Below are positions 1 to 8,784 of a stretch of DNA of 64,000 nt, in pieces (position 1 is the stretch's first letter; each line of letters begins with the position of its first letter). The DNA is from Pseudonocardia kunmingensis. GTDB taxonomy: Bacteria > Actinomycetota > Actinomycetes > Mycobacteriales > Pseudonocardiaceae. Position numbers and translations under genes: made by a program. The notes beneath the pieces were generated by a model. It was not told the DNA's origin. It saw only the letters and a list, made by a program, of their open reading frames with translations, and did no database searches. The stretch lies in NCBI RefSeq assembly GCF_006716445.1, contig NZ_VFPA01000002.1, forward strand, positions 992,001 through 1,056,000, in the 5' to 3' direction.

Positions 1-1
1 C

Positions 2-1297
2 CTCGGCGTGCTCGCGCTGGCCGCCGCCTACCTCGTCGGCGGTCTGGTCGGAGGGCTCAGCCCCGACGACATCTTCGGCGGGTTCCCGAGCAAGCTGTTC
101 GTCCTGCTGGTGGGCGTCACCTACCTGTTCGCCATCGCCCAGACCAACGGGACCGTCGAGTGGATGATCGATCGCGGAGTCGGATTGGTGCGCGGTCGTC
201 TCGCGTTCATCCCGTGGCTGATGTACGGCCTCACCGCGCTGCTCGCCGCGATGGGCGCTCTCGCCGCCGCCGCGCTTGCCTGCGTCGCTCCCATCGCGCT
301 GCGGTTCGCCGCCCGGCACTCGATCAACCCCTTGATGATGGGGATCATGATCTGCCTCGGCTCGGTCGGCGGCAGCTTCTCACCGATCAGCCCGTTCGGC
401 GTGATCACCGATGGCGTTCTCGCGGAAGCCGGTCTCCCTCGTTCGCCCGGTCTGCTGTTCATCAACAACCTCGCGTTCAGCGCCGCTGTGGCCGTCGTCG
501 TGTTCCTGGTGCTCGGGGGAGGTGGACTGTGGAAGCGCGGCAAGGTGGGAGCCGGTGCGGCCGACCCGATCGAGGAAGGCCCCGACCACGGCGGGTCCAG
601 CGGACCGAGCGCCGGCTCGAGCCCCGGAACGGTCGGGCTCGGCCCGGCTGCAGCCGTGACCGCCAGCCCGCAACGGGTCGGCAGCCGCGCCCCGTCCGCT
701 CGCATCAACCGCTCGCAGGCGTTGACGCTGACCGGCATCCTCGCGCTGGTCGTCGGCGCTCTCGTGTTCGGCCTCGACGTCGGGTTGCTCGCCATCGTCA
801 TCAGCGTTCCGCTCACCCTGTTCGCGACCGACCGCGCGGCCGAGGCGGTTCAGAAGGTGCCGTGGTCGGTCGTGCTGCTGATCGGGGGGATGCTGACCTA
901 CGTCGGAGTGCTCGAGCACGTCGGCACGCTCGACTACGTGGGAAACCTGATCAACCAGAGCGGGAGGCCGCTGTTCGCCGCGCTGGCACTGTGCTTCGTG
1001 GGTGCGCTGATCTCGGCGTTCGCGGCGACAGCCGGTGTGCTGGCGGCGACCATCCCGCTCGCGGTCCCGGTGCTGATGACGCACGACCTTTCGGTGATCG
1101 GCACCGTGACCGCGCTGGCGATCGCGTCGACCCTGGTGGACAGCAGCCCGATGTCGACCAACGGCGCGTTGCTGCTGGCCAACCAGCAGACCCTGCCCGA
1201 GCGGGTGTTCTTCCGCCGACTGCTGCTCTGGGCCGTGCTCACCGTCGTCGCCGGCCCGCCGCTGGTCTGGCTCGTCTTCGTCGTGCCGGGCGGGTAG
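2..1297 (+). CDS. MatC/SLC13-type dicarboxylate carrier, 5' end cut by window edge
   Basis: Polytopic membrane carrier of the MatC (SLC13/DASS) type, expected to import a dicarboxylate such as malonate or succinate with cations. The frame is open to the left edge, and the first visible residues (LGVLALAAAYLVGG) match the interior of the MatC N-terminal domain, so perhaps 25 residues lie outside the window; the GTG at position 8 is probably not the start. About ten hydrophobic segments are visible. A Gly/Ser/Pro-rich cytoplasmic loop near residues 180-235 separates the two halves, and the second half carries an SSPMSTNGALLLAN stretch typical of the substrate loop. It converges on the RidA gene with 10 bp between stops. 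The substrate is inferred from family only. Confidence 0.8.
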   Translation, partial: LGVLALAAAYLVGGLVGGLSPDDIFGGFPSKLFVLLVGVTYLFAIAQTNGTVEWMIDRGVGLVRGRLAFIPWLMYGLTALLAAMGALAAAALACVAPIALRFAARHSINPLMMGIMICLGSVGGSFSPISPFGVITDGVLAEAGLPRSPGLLFINNLAFSAAVAVVVFLVLGGGGLWKRGKVGAGAADPIEEGPDHGGSSGPSAGSSPGTVGLGPAAAVTASPQRVGSRAPSARINRSQALTLTGILALVVGALVFGLDVGLLAIVISVPLTLFATDRAAEAVQKVPWSVVLLIGGMLTYVGVLEHVGTLDYVGNLINQSGRPLFAALALCFVGALISAFAATAGVLAATIPLAVPVLMTHDLSVIGTVTALAIASTLVDSSPMSTNGALLLANQQTLPERVFFRRLLLWAVLTVVAGPPLVWLVFVVPGG

Positions 1298-1307
1298 AAG
1301 GCACGGG

Positions 1308-1703
1308 TCAGGCCGGAAGGGCGGCGATCGCCTCGATCTCGAAGAGGTAGTCCGGGTTGGCGAAGCCGGCCACCTGCACCAGGGTGCTCACCGGGAAGTC
1401 CCGCGGGAAGAACCGGGAGCGCACCTCGCGCATCTCGTCGCGGTGCAGCCGGTAGTCCTCCCCGACGAAGACGTTCACCTTGACGATGTCCGCCATGGCC
1501 CCGCCCGCCGCCGCCAGCACCTGCTGCAGGTTCTCGAAGGCGACCTCGGCCTGGTCGACGAGGCCGCGTGGCATCGTGCCGTCCGGGCGGTAGCCGATGA
1601 TGCCGCTGACGAACAGCAGGCTCCCGCCCGTCACCTTGATCGCCTGGCTGAAGTCCCACGTCGGGGCGTAGATCGAGGTGGGCGAGATGAACGTCTTGTG
1701 CAC
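1308..1703 (-). CDS. RidA/YjgF family protein lacking the usual arginine
   Basis: A 131-residue RidA/YjgF/Rid-family protein. Canonical RidA hydrolyses reactive enamine/imine intermediates, using an Arg in a PAR(S/T)T motif. Here the equivalent stretch reads FPVSTLVQV, with no Arg, so the deaminase chemistry is doubtful and it may act as a different Rid subfamily or a ligand-binding trimer. The GTG start is chosen because AGGAG lies 7 bases upstream; the much longer open frame upstream is a shadow of the permease gene. It is the last gene of the leftward unit binding protein - permease - permease - RidA (25 bp after the permease), so it probably guards the pathway fed by that importer. Confidence 0.85.
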   Translation of the reverse strand: MHKTFISPTSIYAPTWDFSQAIKVTGGSLLFVSGIIGYRPDGTMPRGLVDQAEVAFENLQQVLAAAGGAMADIVKVNVFVGEDYRLHRDEMREVRSRFFPRDFPVSTLVQVAGFANPDYLFEIEAIAALPA

Positions 1704-1728
1704 GCTGGTGCTCCTGAGCTCGCAGGGG

Positions 1729-2538
1729 TCAGCTGACGGCACTGACGCTGCCGCTGTACCACGGTGCCCAGCGGCGACGCGCTCCGGAGATCGCCAGCAG
1801 CAGTCCGTTCGCGATGACCACCATGACGAGGACGATCGCCAGCGCCTCGTCCATGCGGAAGTCGAACGCCGCCCGCTCGAGCATGTGCCCGAGGCCGCCT
1901 GCCCCGCCGAGGAACTCGCCCAGCACCGCACCCGTGAAGCCGAGCGCGGCGCCGCGCTGGATACCGGCGAGGCTGAACGGGAGGGTGGACGGGAGGATGA
2001 TCTTCGCGCCCAGTGCGACGCCGTGGAAGCCGAACACCCGGCCTGCGCGCACGAGCGACGGGCTGACGGTCTCGACGCCCTCCATCGTGTTGAGCAGGAT
2101 CGGGAAGACCGCGAGGAGGAAGACCAAGGCGATCTTGGAGGAGTTGCCCAGCCCGAGGACGAGGATGAACAGCGGCGCGAGCGCGACCTTCGGCGTGGAG
2201 TACAGCAGCCACAGGAACGGCGCGACGGTGAAGTGCAGCACCGGGAACCAACCGACGGCGAGCCCGGCCACCACTCCGACCACGACCGCGGCGACCAGCC
2301 CGATGGCGAGGTTCTGCAGGCTGAACAGCAGGGCGCTCCAGAACTCGGCGCGCGTGACGAGCTCCGTGAACGCCGCGGCGACCGCGGTGGGCGGCGGCAG
2401 GAACGCGGCCGGGACCAGCTCGAGGCGGGTGACGGCGAGCTGCCAGAACGCCACGATGCCCACCACGGCGATGCCCAGGATCGCCGTCCACTTCGCATCC
2501 GCGGGCAGTGCGCGGTTCGTCCGTCGCGCCTTCGTCAT
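1729..2538 (-). CDS. ABC transporter permease, NitT/TauT (SsuC) type, second copy
   Basis: Inner-membrane permease of 269 residues in the nitrate/sulfonate/taurine/aromatic-acid uptake family (SsuC/TauC-like, BPD_transp_1 fold). About six hydrophobic segments are visible after a short basic N-terminus (MTKARRTNRALPADAKW). The coupling loop that docks to the ATPase has the usual form (EGVETVSPSLVRAGRVFG, then LPSTLPFSLAGIQRG). The ATG overlaps the stop of the preceding permease by 4 bp, so the two are translationally coupled. Most such importers use one permease gene as a homodimer; two clearly different permeases suggest a heterodimer. Partner ATPase: the divergent gene at 4748. Confidence 0.9.
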   Translation of the reverse strand: MTKARRTNRALPADAKWTAILGIAVVGIVAFWQLAVTRLELVPAAFLPPPTAVAAAFTELVTRAEFWSALLFSLQNLAIGLVAAVVVGVVAGLAVGWFPVLHFTVAPFLWLLYSTPKVALAPLFILVLGLGNSSKIALVFLLAVFPILLNTMEGVETVSPSLVRAGRVFGFHGVALGAKIILPSTLPFSLAGIQRGAALGFTGAVLGEFLGGAGGLGHMLERAAFDFRMDEALAIVLVMVVIANGLLLAISGARRRWAPWYSGSVSAVS

Positions 2539-3359
2539 GATCGTCCGCCCGTCCGGGTCCACGGCGCCCACCACCTGCCGAGGCCGCTGATCAGCTGGGT
2601 CATCGCCACGCTCCACAGCACCACGAGGCCGATCGCCGCGAAGGACTGTGCCGTGTTGTAGGTGTTCGAGGTCCGCATGATCAAGGCCCCCATCCCGGTG
2701 GACGAACCGGTCAGCTCGGCGGCGATCATGCCGATCGTGGCCATGACCGCGGCCTGTCGGAGACCGGCGAAGAGGAACGCGACGGTCGAGGGGAGGAGCA
2801 CCTTGCGGTACAGCTGGAACCGGCTCCCCCCGTACACCCGACCTGCGCTGATCAGCGACGGGTTCGTGGTCCGGATCCCGGCCGAGACGTTCAGCAGGAT
2901 CGGGAAGACGGCCGCGATCACCACGAGGAAGACGACGGGGCCGGTCCCGAAGCCGAACCAGGCCTTGCTGAGCGGTTGGTAGGCCAGCATCGGCGTCGCG
3001 TAGATCGTCCACGCCAGCGGCCCGACGATCCGGTCGACCGGGAGCGAGCTGCCCATGAGCAGGCCGAGCGGGATGCCGATCGCCGCCGCGAGGGCGAACC
3101 CCGTCACCCACGACTGCACCGACGTGAGGGCGTGCTCGGTCAGCGTGCCGGACGACACGAGGTCGACGAGCCCGTCGAGCACGCTCAGCGGTGGCGGGAA
3201 GAAGGTCGCGTTGACCAGGCGCCACTGCCCGACGACGACCTGCCAGACGGCCAGGAACAACACCACCTCGCCGCCGAAGACGAGGGCCTTGTGCTTGCGG
3301 TCCAGGCGGGCGAGACGTGCGGCCAGGCCGGTGGCGTTGCTGGTGGGCGGGGTGGTCAT
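2535..3359 (-). CDS. ABC transporter permease, NitT/TauT (SsuC) type, first copy
   Basis: A 274-residue permease of the same family as its downstream neighbour, with about six membrane segments and the EAA-like coupling loop (GIRTTNPSLISAGRVYGG, then LPSTVAFLFAGLRQAAVM). The start ATG is the first in frame after the binding-protein gene (34 bp gap). Residues differ widely from the second permease, so this is an old duplication, not a recent one. Expected to form the membrane channel with the product of the next gene. The cargo is not readable from sequence; family members carry nitrate, cyanate, alkyl sulfonates, taurine, pyrimidine precursors or phthalate-like aromatic acids. Confidence 0.9.
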   Translation of the reverse strand: MTTPPTSNATGLAARLARLDRKHKALVFGGEVVLFLAVWQVVVGQWRLVNATFFPPPLSVLDGLVDLVSSGTLTEHALTSVQSWVTGFALAAAIGIPLGLLMGSSLPVDRIVGPLAWTIYATPMLAYQPLSKAWFGFGTGPVVFLVVIAAVFPILLNVSAGIRTTNPSLISAGRVYGGSRFQLYRKVLLPSTVAFLFAGLRQAAVMATIGMIAAELTGSSTGMGALIMRTSNTYNTAQSFAAIGLVVLWSVAMTQLISGLGRWWAPWTRTGGRS

Positions 3360-3393
3360 GCCGCCTCCGCGGGAGTGAGTGCGTCGGCGGTGC

Positions 3394-4497
3394 TCATGGG
3401 TAGGTGAGCTCGCTGGGCACGTCGTTGCCGATCCCGAGGAGCCCCTGGGCGCGTTCCAGGTAGGCGAGGTCGACGTGGGCCGCGAAGTCGAGGGGCTGCA
3501 GCTTCTGCGTCTCGATCGTGGTGTTCCACGCCTCCTCGCCGAAGTAGAGGTTCGGGCAGGTCAGATGCCCGTCGAGCACCCACGGGCCGTTCTGCACGCG
3601 CAGGTCTGCCACGTCGAAGCCGTGCTTCTCGTAGATGTCGAGGACGCTGTCCTTGTTCGCGGGGATATGCCCCGCGCCGGGAGCCACGATGTACTCGGCG
3701 GCCTTCATGGTCGCCCGCAGGAACCGCACCGCCGAGTTCGGGTTCTCGGCGAGCCAGCCGCTTCCGGCGATCTGGAGGTCGTTGGGCCAGTTCTGCAGCG
3801 ACTCCACGATGATCTCGGCCCCGTACTCCTCCAGGGCCGGGCGGTCGTCGCCGTAGAACGGGATGAGCGACACGCGGTCGGTCACGAAGAACTCGCGCCA
3901 CGTCGCGGAGTCGGGCCCCGGGTAGACGATCTCGGCGTCGACGCTGTCGAGGTCCCACCCGGCCTCCCGCAGCGCGAGCGCCCGCTGGAACTCGGCGGGG
4001 TCGCCGCTCGTGCCGGCGAGCACGACGTTGGTGCCGTTCAGCTGGTCGATCGCGGTGACGCCGGGTTGGGTGGCGAAGTCGAAGTTCTGCCGGCAGAAGT
4101 GCCCGGACAGGGCGTCGACCTCGACGCCGCCGCGGATCGCCTCGATGACCGAACCGGCGCTCTCCACCCCGACGTCAGCGCTGCCGCTCGAGACGGCCGC
4201 GGCCACGTTGTCGGCGGTGATGACCTCGACGGAGAGGCCTTCCTCGGCGTAGTGGCCCAGCTCGGTCCCGACGGCGTACATCGAGTGCATCGTGACGTCG
4301 GGGAACGGGATGGCGAGGGTGATCTGCGTGTCCTCGGCCGGCCCGGGCTCGCCCTGCCCGAGGTCGACGGGCGTTCTGGGCTCTGGGGCGCCGCTCGCGC
4401 AGCCGGCCAGGAGGGCGAGGACCGCCGCTCCGGCCACCGTGCCGAGCCGGGCTCGTGATGTCGACCTGCGCATGACCTTCCCACTTCCGGACGTCAT
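3394..4497 (-). CDS. ABC substrate-binding lipoprotein, NitT/TauT (SsuA/NMT1-like)
   Basis: Exported solute-binding lipoprotein of up to 367 residues. The N-terminus carries a basic stretch, a hydrophobic core and the lipobox LLAGC, so the mature protein is lipid-anchored on the outer face. The rest has the two-lobed SsuA/ThiY/NMT1-like fold, with openings such as TLAIPFPDVTMHSMYAVGTELG and an SGSADVGVESAGS ligand-pocket segment. An internal ATG at 4473 (MRRSTSR) preceded by GGGAAGG is an alternative start that would shorten the signal peptide by 8 residues. First gene of the leftward transport unit, with palindromic operator-like sites just upstream. Confidence 0.88.
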   Translation of the reverse strand: MTSGSGKVMRRSTSRARLGTVAGAAVLALLAGCASGAPEPRTPVDLGQGEPGPAEDTQITLAIPFPDVTMHSMYAVGTELGHYAEEGLSVEVITADNVAAAVSSGSADVGVESAGSVIEAIRGGVEVDALSGHFCRQNFDFATQPGVTAIDQLNGTNVVLAGTSGDPAEFQRALALREAGWDLDSVDAEIVYPGPDSATWREFFVTDRVSLIPFYGDDRPALEEYGAEIIVESLQNWPNDLQIAGSGWLAENPNSAVRFLRATMKAAEYIVAPGAGHIPANKDSVLDIYEKHGFDVADLRVQNGPWVLDGHLTCPNLYFGEEAWNTTIETQKLQPLDFAAHVDLAYLERAQGLLGIGNDVPSELTYP

Positions 4498-4553
4498 CGT
4501 TGCTGGAGCGGCGAGGCCATCGGGAGGCGCGCATCGGGGGCATCGCTCGTGGC

Positions 4554-4566
4554 GGATACGGTATCC
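4554..4566. promoter_or_regulatory. Palindrome GGATAC-G-GTATCC, probable GntR operator
   Basis: A perfect 6-bp inverted repeat (GGATAC/GTATCC) around one G, in the divergent gap between the binding-protein gene (start 4497) and the ATPase gene (start 4748). The half-site GGATAC recurs between the two FCD-GntR genes at 11808-11858, which suggests that one of those regulators binds here. Function is inferred. Confidence 0.55.
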
Positions 4567-4627
4567 AAAACGGGGAGGCTGTAAAGGCGGCCGATGTCAC
4601 GGTTCGGTAACGGTGGCGTCGCTGGAC

Positions 4628-4644
4628 ATTGGATCCAAAATCCA
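4628..4644. promoter_or_regulatory. ATTGGAT-N5-ATCCA operator-like site
   Basis: ATTGGAT, five bases, then ATCCA, containing the palindrome TTGGATCCAA (4629-4638). It matches the perfect site at 10005-10023 in sequence and spacing. It lies about 100 bp upstream of the ATPase operon, a suitable place for an FCD-GntR regulator to control that promoter. Confidence 0.6.
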
Positions 4645-4747
4645 GAGTCCAATCTCTCTTCCCGCACCTCGGGTGCGCCCGTAGGCTCCGTCGGGCACGA
4701 GCTCCTCCTCGCCATGGCGCCGCCGCGCCCGATGGGAGATCCCTTCG

Positions 4748-5602
4748 ATGAGTGCCTCCACCCTGCGTCAGTCCGACGTGCCGGAGCCGGGCTCGCCCGA
4801 TCCGCGTGAGCCGCTGATCTCGATCAGCAACCTGGGCGTCCGTTACGACGGTGGGCGCAGGGGACGGACCGTCGTCGCGATCGAGAACGTCGACCTCGAC
4901 GTGTACGCGGGGGAGTTCCTCACCGTCCTCGGCCCGAGCGGATGCGGGAAGACGACGATGATGAACACGGTGGCGGGGATCGTCCGCGCGACCGAGGGAT
5001 CGGTCCGCGTCGACGGCGTCCCCGTCACCGGACCCGGCCCGGACCGGGCCGTCGTGTTCCAGGACTACGCACTGATGCCGTGGCGTACGGTCGCGGCCAA
5101 CGTCCGGTTCGGGATGGAGATGCAACCCCGGTTGCGCGACCGCGACGCCGACGCGCAGGTGCGCGAGGCCATCGAGCTCGTGGGCCTGCGCGGCTTCGAG
5201 AACTCCTACCCCCGGCAGCTCTCCGGCGGGATGCAGCAGCGCGTCGGTCTCGCGCGGGCGCTGGTGGCGGAGCCGCGGATCATGCTGATGGACGAGCCCC
5301 TCGGCGCGGTCGACGCGTTGACGCGCGAGGTGATGCGCGGGGAGCTCGAGCGGATCATCGCCGCGACCGGCAAGACGGTCATGTTCATCACCCACAGCAT
5401 CGAGGAGGCGATCCTCCTCGGCGACCGGGTGGCGGTCTTCAGCAGCCATCCCGGCTCGATCGCCGAGGTGTTGGAGGTCGAACTGCCCCGGCCGCGCTCG
5501 GAGCGGTCGGCGGCGGCGGACCCCCGCTACGTCGAACTGCGCAACCACCTCTGGACCCTGCTGGAGACCGACGCGCGGAACGCGGCGACCGAGATCCGAT
5601 GA
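4748..5602 (+). CDS. ABC transporter ATP-binding protein, NitT/TauT (SsuB/TauB) type
   Basis: A 284-residue ATPase that energises the importer encoded on the opposite strand. Visible motifs in order: Walker A GPSGCGKTT (about residue 62), Q-loop VVFQDYALMPW, signature LSGGMQQR (about residue 158), Walker B IMLMDEPLG followed by the D-loop, and switch His in ITHSIEEA. The C-terminal tail is typical of nitrate/sulfonate importers (VELPRPRSERS). It leads a rightward operon: the next ATG overlaps its stop by 4 bp and enzyme genes follow without gaps. This ties uptake of the substrate directly to its breakdown. Confidence 0.93.
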   Translation: MSASTLRQSDVPEPGSPDPREPLISISNLGVRYDGGRRGRTVVAIENVDLDVYAGEFLTVLGPSGCGKTTMMNTVAGIVRATEGSVRVDGVPVTGPGPDRAVVFQDYALMPWRTVAANVRFGMEMQPRLRDRDADAQVREAIELVGLRGFENSYPRQLSGGMQQRVGLARALVAEPRIMLMDEPLGAVDALTREVMRGELERIIAATGKTVMFITHSIEEAILLGDRVAVFSSHPGSIAEVLEVELPRPRSERSAAADPRYVELRNHLWTLLETDARNAATEIR

Positions 5603-6648
5603 CCGGCGCCGCCCCGACGGGTCGCCTGATGCGGGCGGCCTGCCTGACCTCCTTCGCCGGTCCGGACGGCGTGCGGGTGTGCGAGGTGGCCGCCCCATCG
5701 CCCGGGCCCGACGAGGTGCTCGTGGCGGTGAGCACCGTCGGCGCCAACCAGCTCGACCTCAACACGATGCGGGGCCTCGGTCCCGGTGCGCAGACCCCGC
5801 TCCCGCTCGTGCTGGGCATCGACCCGGCGGGCACGGTGGTCGCGCAGGGCGCAGGCGTCGACGGCGACCGCCGGGGCGAGCGGGTCGTCGTGAAGCCGAA
5901 CATCTCCTGCGGGCAGTGCGCGTACTGCCGCCGGGAGCAGGAGGCGGACTGCCCGTCCCAGACCGTCGTCGGCGTCCACCGGGCCGGCGGCGCGGCGGAG
6001 TACGCGGCCGTTCCCGCGCGGAACGCCTTCGACATCGGGCAGCTCGACTTCGAGGTCGCCACCGCCGCCGTGCACAGCGTTCCCATCGCGCTGCACGCCC
6101 TCCGCGCCGGTGGCCGCCTCGACCCCGGCGCCGCCTTCCTCGTCACCGGCGCCACCGGGGCCGTCGGGTCCGCCGCGGTCCAGCTCGGCCGGCACGTCGG
6201 GGCCCGGGTCGTCGCCGCCTCCACCTCCCGCGCCGTGGCGGGTTCCGGCGTGCGCGCCGTCCACTACGACGGCCCGGCATCGCTGGTCGAGCAGGTGCGG
6301 CGCCTCGAACCCGCCGGCGTCGACCTCGCCCTCGACACGAGCGGCCACGGCGACGTCATCGGCGCGGCGTTGCAGTGCCTGGGCTGGAAGGGCCGGCTCG
6401 TGGTGTGCTCGGCCTCGCTGGCCAAGGACGTCTGCGTGGACGCCCGTGCGCTGTACCTGAACCGGCAGTCGGTGATCGGTGCGGCGTCGGCCGACTACCA
6501 CGAGGTCTCCGAAGCGCTGCGACTCGTCACGACCGGCGCCGTGCGCCCGGCCGTCGGGCGCCGCTTCGGCCTCGCCGAGATGGGGGAGGCGTACGCCGCG
6601 ATCGGCGATCGGGCGCGCGAGGGGAAGGTGGTCGTCCATGTCGCGTGA
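5599..6648 (+). CDS. Zinc-type MDR alcohol dehydrogenase/quinone oxidoreductase
   Basis: Medium-chain dehydrogenase/reductase of 349 residues. A GroES-like N-terminal half is followed by the nucleotide-binding motif VTGATGAVGSAAVQLG. The structural-zinc cysteines are present (CGQCAYCRREQEADC), but the usual catalytic-zinc Cys near residue 40-50 is replaced (VGANQLDLNTM). A zinc-free quinone-reductase-like or zinc-independent dehydrogenase mechanism is therefore possible. ATGA overlap with the ATPase gene. In the pathway it probably oxidises an alcohol or reduces an enone intermediate; substrate unknown. Confidence 0.85.
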   Translation: MTGAAPTGRLMRAACLTSFAGPDGVRVCEVAAPSPGPDEVLVAVSTVGANQLDLNTMRGLGPGAQTPLPLVLGIDPAGTVVAQGAGVDGDRRGERVVVKPNISCGQCAYCRREQEADCPSQTVVGVHRAGGAAEYAAVPARNAFDIGQLDFEVATAAVHSVPIALHALRAGGRLDPGAAFLVTGATGAVGSAAVQLGRHVGARVVAASTSRAVAGSGVRAVHYDGPASLVEQVRRLEPAGVDLALDTSGHGDVIGAALQCLGWKGRLVVCSASLAKDVCVDARALYLNRQSVIGAASADYHEVSEALRLVTTGAVRPAVGRRFGLAEMGEAYAAIGDRAREGKVVVHVA

Positions 6649-7918
6649 CCCGGTCGAGGTGTCCCTGCTGCCGGACGACGTGGAGAGCGCCGCGGCGGCG
6701 CGAGCACGAGGAGAGGACTTCGGGATGAGTGCGTCCGAATCGGGCCCGGCGGCGAACGGGCCGCTGAGCGGCCTGCGCGTCGTCGAGATCGGCCAGTACA
6801 TCGCGGGCCCCTACGCCGCGAAGCTGCTCGCCGACATGGGCGCGGACGTGGTCAAGGTCGAGTCACCGGCCGGCGACCCGATGCGTCGCTGGGAGGGCAC
6901 CGGGAGCGGCTACAGCCCCCAGTTCGCGGCGTACAACCGCAACAAGGACGGCGTCGTCCTCGACCTGAAGTCGGCCGCCGGCCTGGACGCCCTCCTCGGG
7001 CTGGCCGCCGGGGCCGACGTGCTCATCGAGAACTTCCGCCCCGGCGTCGCCCGCAGGCTCGGGTTCGGGGCCGACGTCGTCGCGCAGCGCAACCCGCGCC
7101 TGGTCTACTGCTCGATCACCGGGTTCGGCGCGGACGGCCCGTACGCGACCCGGCCGGCCTACGACTCGGTCATCTCGGCCGTCGGCGGGATGTACAGCCA
7201 GGTCATCCCGGCGGACGCGCTGCGGCCCGCCGGCCCGGCCTTCTCCGACCTGCTCGCCGGGATGTCGGCGGTCCAGGCCGTGCTGGCGGCCGTGCACGCG
7301 CGGCACGTCACCGGCTCCGGCCAGCACGTCGAGGTCTCGATGGTCGGCGCCGTGCTGGACTTCCTCACCGAGTCCGCGTCGACCTACCTCCAGACGGGTG
7401 CGACCGCCGGCCCGGACACGCGACCCCGGCGGGCGCAGGCGTACGCGTGCGTCGGCTCGGACGGTCTGGCGTTCGTCGTGCACATGTCGGTCCCGGAGAA
7501 GTTCTGGACCGGGCTGCTCGACGTGATCGACCGCGCCGACCTGGCGCAGGACCCACGGTTCGCCACGCGGGAAGGCCGGGTCGCGCACTACGACGAGCTC
7601 GACGAGATCCTCAAGCGGGAGACGGCACGGCGGCCGCGGGAGCACTGGTTGCGCGAGCTCGCCGCGCACGACATCCCGCACGGGCCGCTCAACCGGGTCG
7701 CCGACCTCTTCGCCGACCCGCAGGTGGCGGCCATGGACCTGGTGACGACCGCGCCGGACGCCGCGGGCGACGAGGTCCGGATGCCCCGGCACAGCACGGT
7801 CTTCAACGGCAGCGGCCGGCCGGCCTACCGGATGGCGCCGCTGCTCGGGGCGGACACCGAGCGCCTGCTCGAACAGCAGCAGCTGTCCTTCGACGACGAG
7901 GAGGTGACGGCATCGTGA
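6638..7918 (+). CDS. CaiB/BaiF (class III) CoA-transferase
   Basis: CoA-transferase family III enzyme, up to 426 residues, moving CoA between carboxylic acids through a mixed anhydride on an Asp. Visible hallmarks: GLRVVEIGQYIAGPYAAKLLADMGADVVKVE, NRNKDGVVLDLKS, IENFRPGV, and the catalytic Asp in FSDLLAG. The start at 6638 overlaps the upstream gene by 11 bp. A second ATG at 6725 has a better-placed GAGGAG and starts just before the conserved domain (MSASESGP), so the first 29 residues are uncertain. It implies that one pathway acid is activated as a CoA thioester. Confidence 0.9.
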   Translation: MSRDPVEVSLLPDDVESAAAARARGEDFGMSASESGPAANGPLSGLRVVEIGQYIAGPYAAKLLADMGADVVKVESPAGDPMRRWEGTGSGYSPQFAAYNRNKDGVVLDLKSAAGLDALLGLAAGADVLIENFRPGVARRLGFGADVVAQRNPRLVYCSITGFGADGPYATRPAYDSVISAVGGMYSQVIPADALRPAGPAFSDLLAGMSAVQAVLAAVHARHVTGSGQHVEVSMVGAVLDFLTESASTYLQTGATAGPDTRPRRAQAYACVGSDGLAFVVHMSVPEKFWTGLLDVIDRADLAQDPRFATREGRVAHYDELDEILKRETARRPREHWLRELAAHDIPHGPLNRVADLFADPQVAAMDLVTTAPDAAGDEVRMPRHSTVFNGSGRPAYRMAPLLGADTERLLEQQQLSFDDEEVTAS

Positions 7919-8784
7919 AGGTCCCCCGCGACCTGGTGGCCGTCGACGTGCACACCCACCCGCAGACGGAGGAGTTCCTCGCCGCGATGGGTGCCCGGCG
8001 CGGCCAGATGGCCCAGCACTTCAAGCGGGATCGGCCCGTGGTGTCGTTCGCCGAGCAGGCCGACGCCTACCGCGAGCGGCACATGATGGCCGTCATCGTC
8101 AACTCGGACTCGGAGACGACGTCCGGGATCAAGGGAGCCCCCAACGACCTGCTCGGCAAGGCGCAGGCCGACCACCCCGACGTGTTCCTCGCGTTCGCCG
8201 GCATCGACCCGTGGAAGGGCGAGGCGGCGATCGCCGAGATCCGCCGGTGCCACGCCGAGTTCGGGATCGCAGGCGTCGGCGAGCTCAACCCGGCTCGCCA
8301 GAAGTTCCTGCCGAACGACCGGCGCTTCTTCCCCATCTGGGAGGCGTGTGCCGAGCTGGGGCTCGTCGTGATGTTCCACGGCGGCTTCCCCGGTGCCGGT
8401 GCCGGCACACCGGGCGGCGGCGGCTACTCCCTGGAGTACGCCCGTCCGATCCCGTACGTCGACGACGTCGCCGCAGCGTTCCCGGAGCTGAAGATCATCA
8501 GCGCGCACCCCGCGTGGCCGTGGCACCTCGACAACCTCGCGATGGTGTGGCACAAGTCGAACGTCTACCTGGACCTCTCCGGGTGGGGGCCGAAGTACCT
8601 GCCCCCCGAGGTCGTGCGCTACGCGGACTCCGTGATCACCGACCGCGTGCTGTTCGGCAGCGACTGGCCGGTGATGACCGTGGAACGGTGGATGTCGGAC
8701 TTCGACGCGCTCGCGATCAAGGAGGCCTCGCGGCGCAAGATCCTCCTGGAGAACGCCATGACCCTGTTCGGGCTCGAGCACTAG
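7915..8784 (+). CDS. Metal-dependent amidohydrolase (amidohydrolase-2 type TIM barrel)
   Basis: A 289-residue TIM-barrel hydrolase/decarboxylase of the amidohydrolase-2 family. This family includes ACMS decarboxylase, 5-carboxyvanillate and gamma-resorcylate decarboxylases and pyrone hydrolase LigI. Metal ligands visible: HTH in VDVHTHPQ near the N-terminus, His in VMFHGGFPG, His in IISAHPAWPW and the final Asp in LFGSDWPVM. The GTG start overlaps the previous stop (GTGA) with GAGGAGGTGA upstream. Placed directly before a LigB/LigA dioxygenase, it probably decarboxylates an aromatic acid or hydrolyses a ring-cleavage product. It could also be a simple amidase. Confidence 0.85.
   Translation: MKVPRDLVAVDVHTHPQTEEFLAAMGARRGQMAQHFKRDRPVVSFAEQADAYRERHMMAVIVNSDSETTSGIKGAPNDLLGKAQADHPDVFLAFAGIDPWKGEAAIAEIRRCHAEFGIAGVGELNPARQKFLPNDRRFFPIWEACAELGLVVMFHGGFPGAGAGTPGGGGYSLEYARPIPYVDDVAAAFPELKIISAHPAWPWHLDNLAMVWHKSNVYLDLSGWGPKYLPPEVVRYADSVITDRVLFGSDWPVMTVERWMSDFDALAIKEASRRKILLENAMTLFGLEH

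Noticed and set aside
4942-6648. Very long open frames that include whole shadow regions upstream of real starts (also at 1729-3225, 23983-26376, 39401-41227, 50052-52511)
   Set aside because: Their N-terminal parts are Arg/Ala/Gly-rich translations of neighbouring genes in the wrong frame; homology and ribosome sites place the true starts further in.
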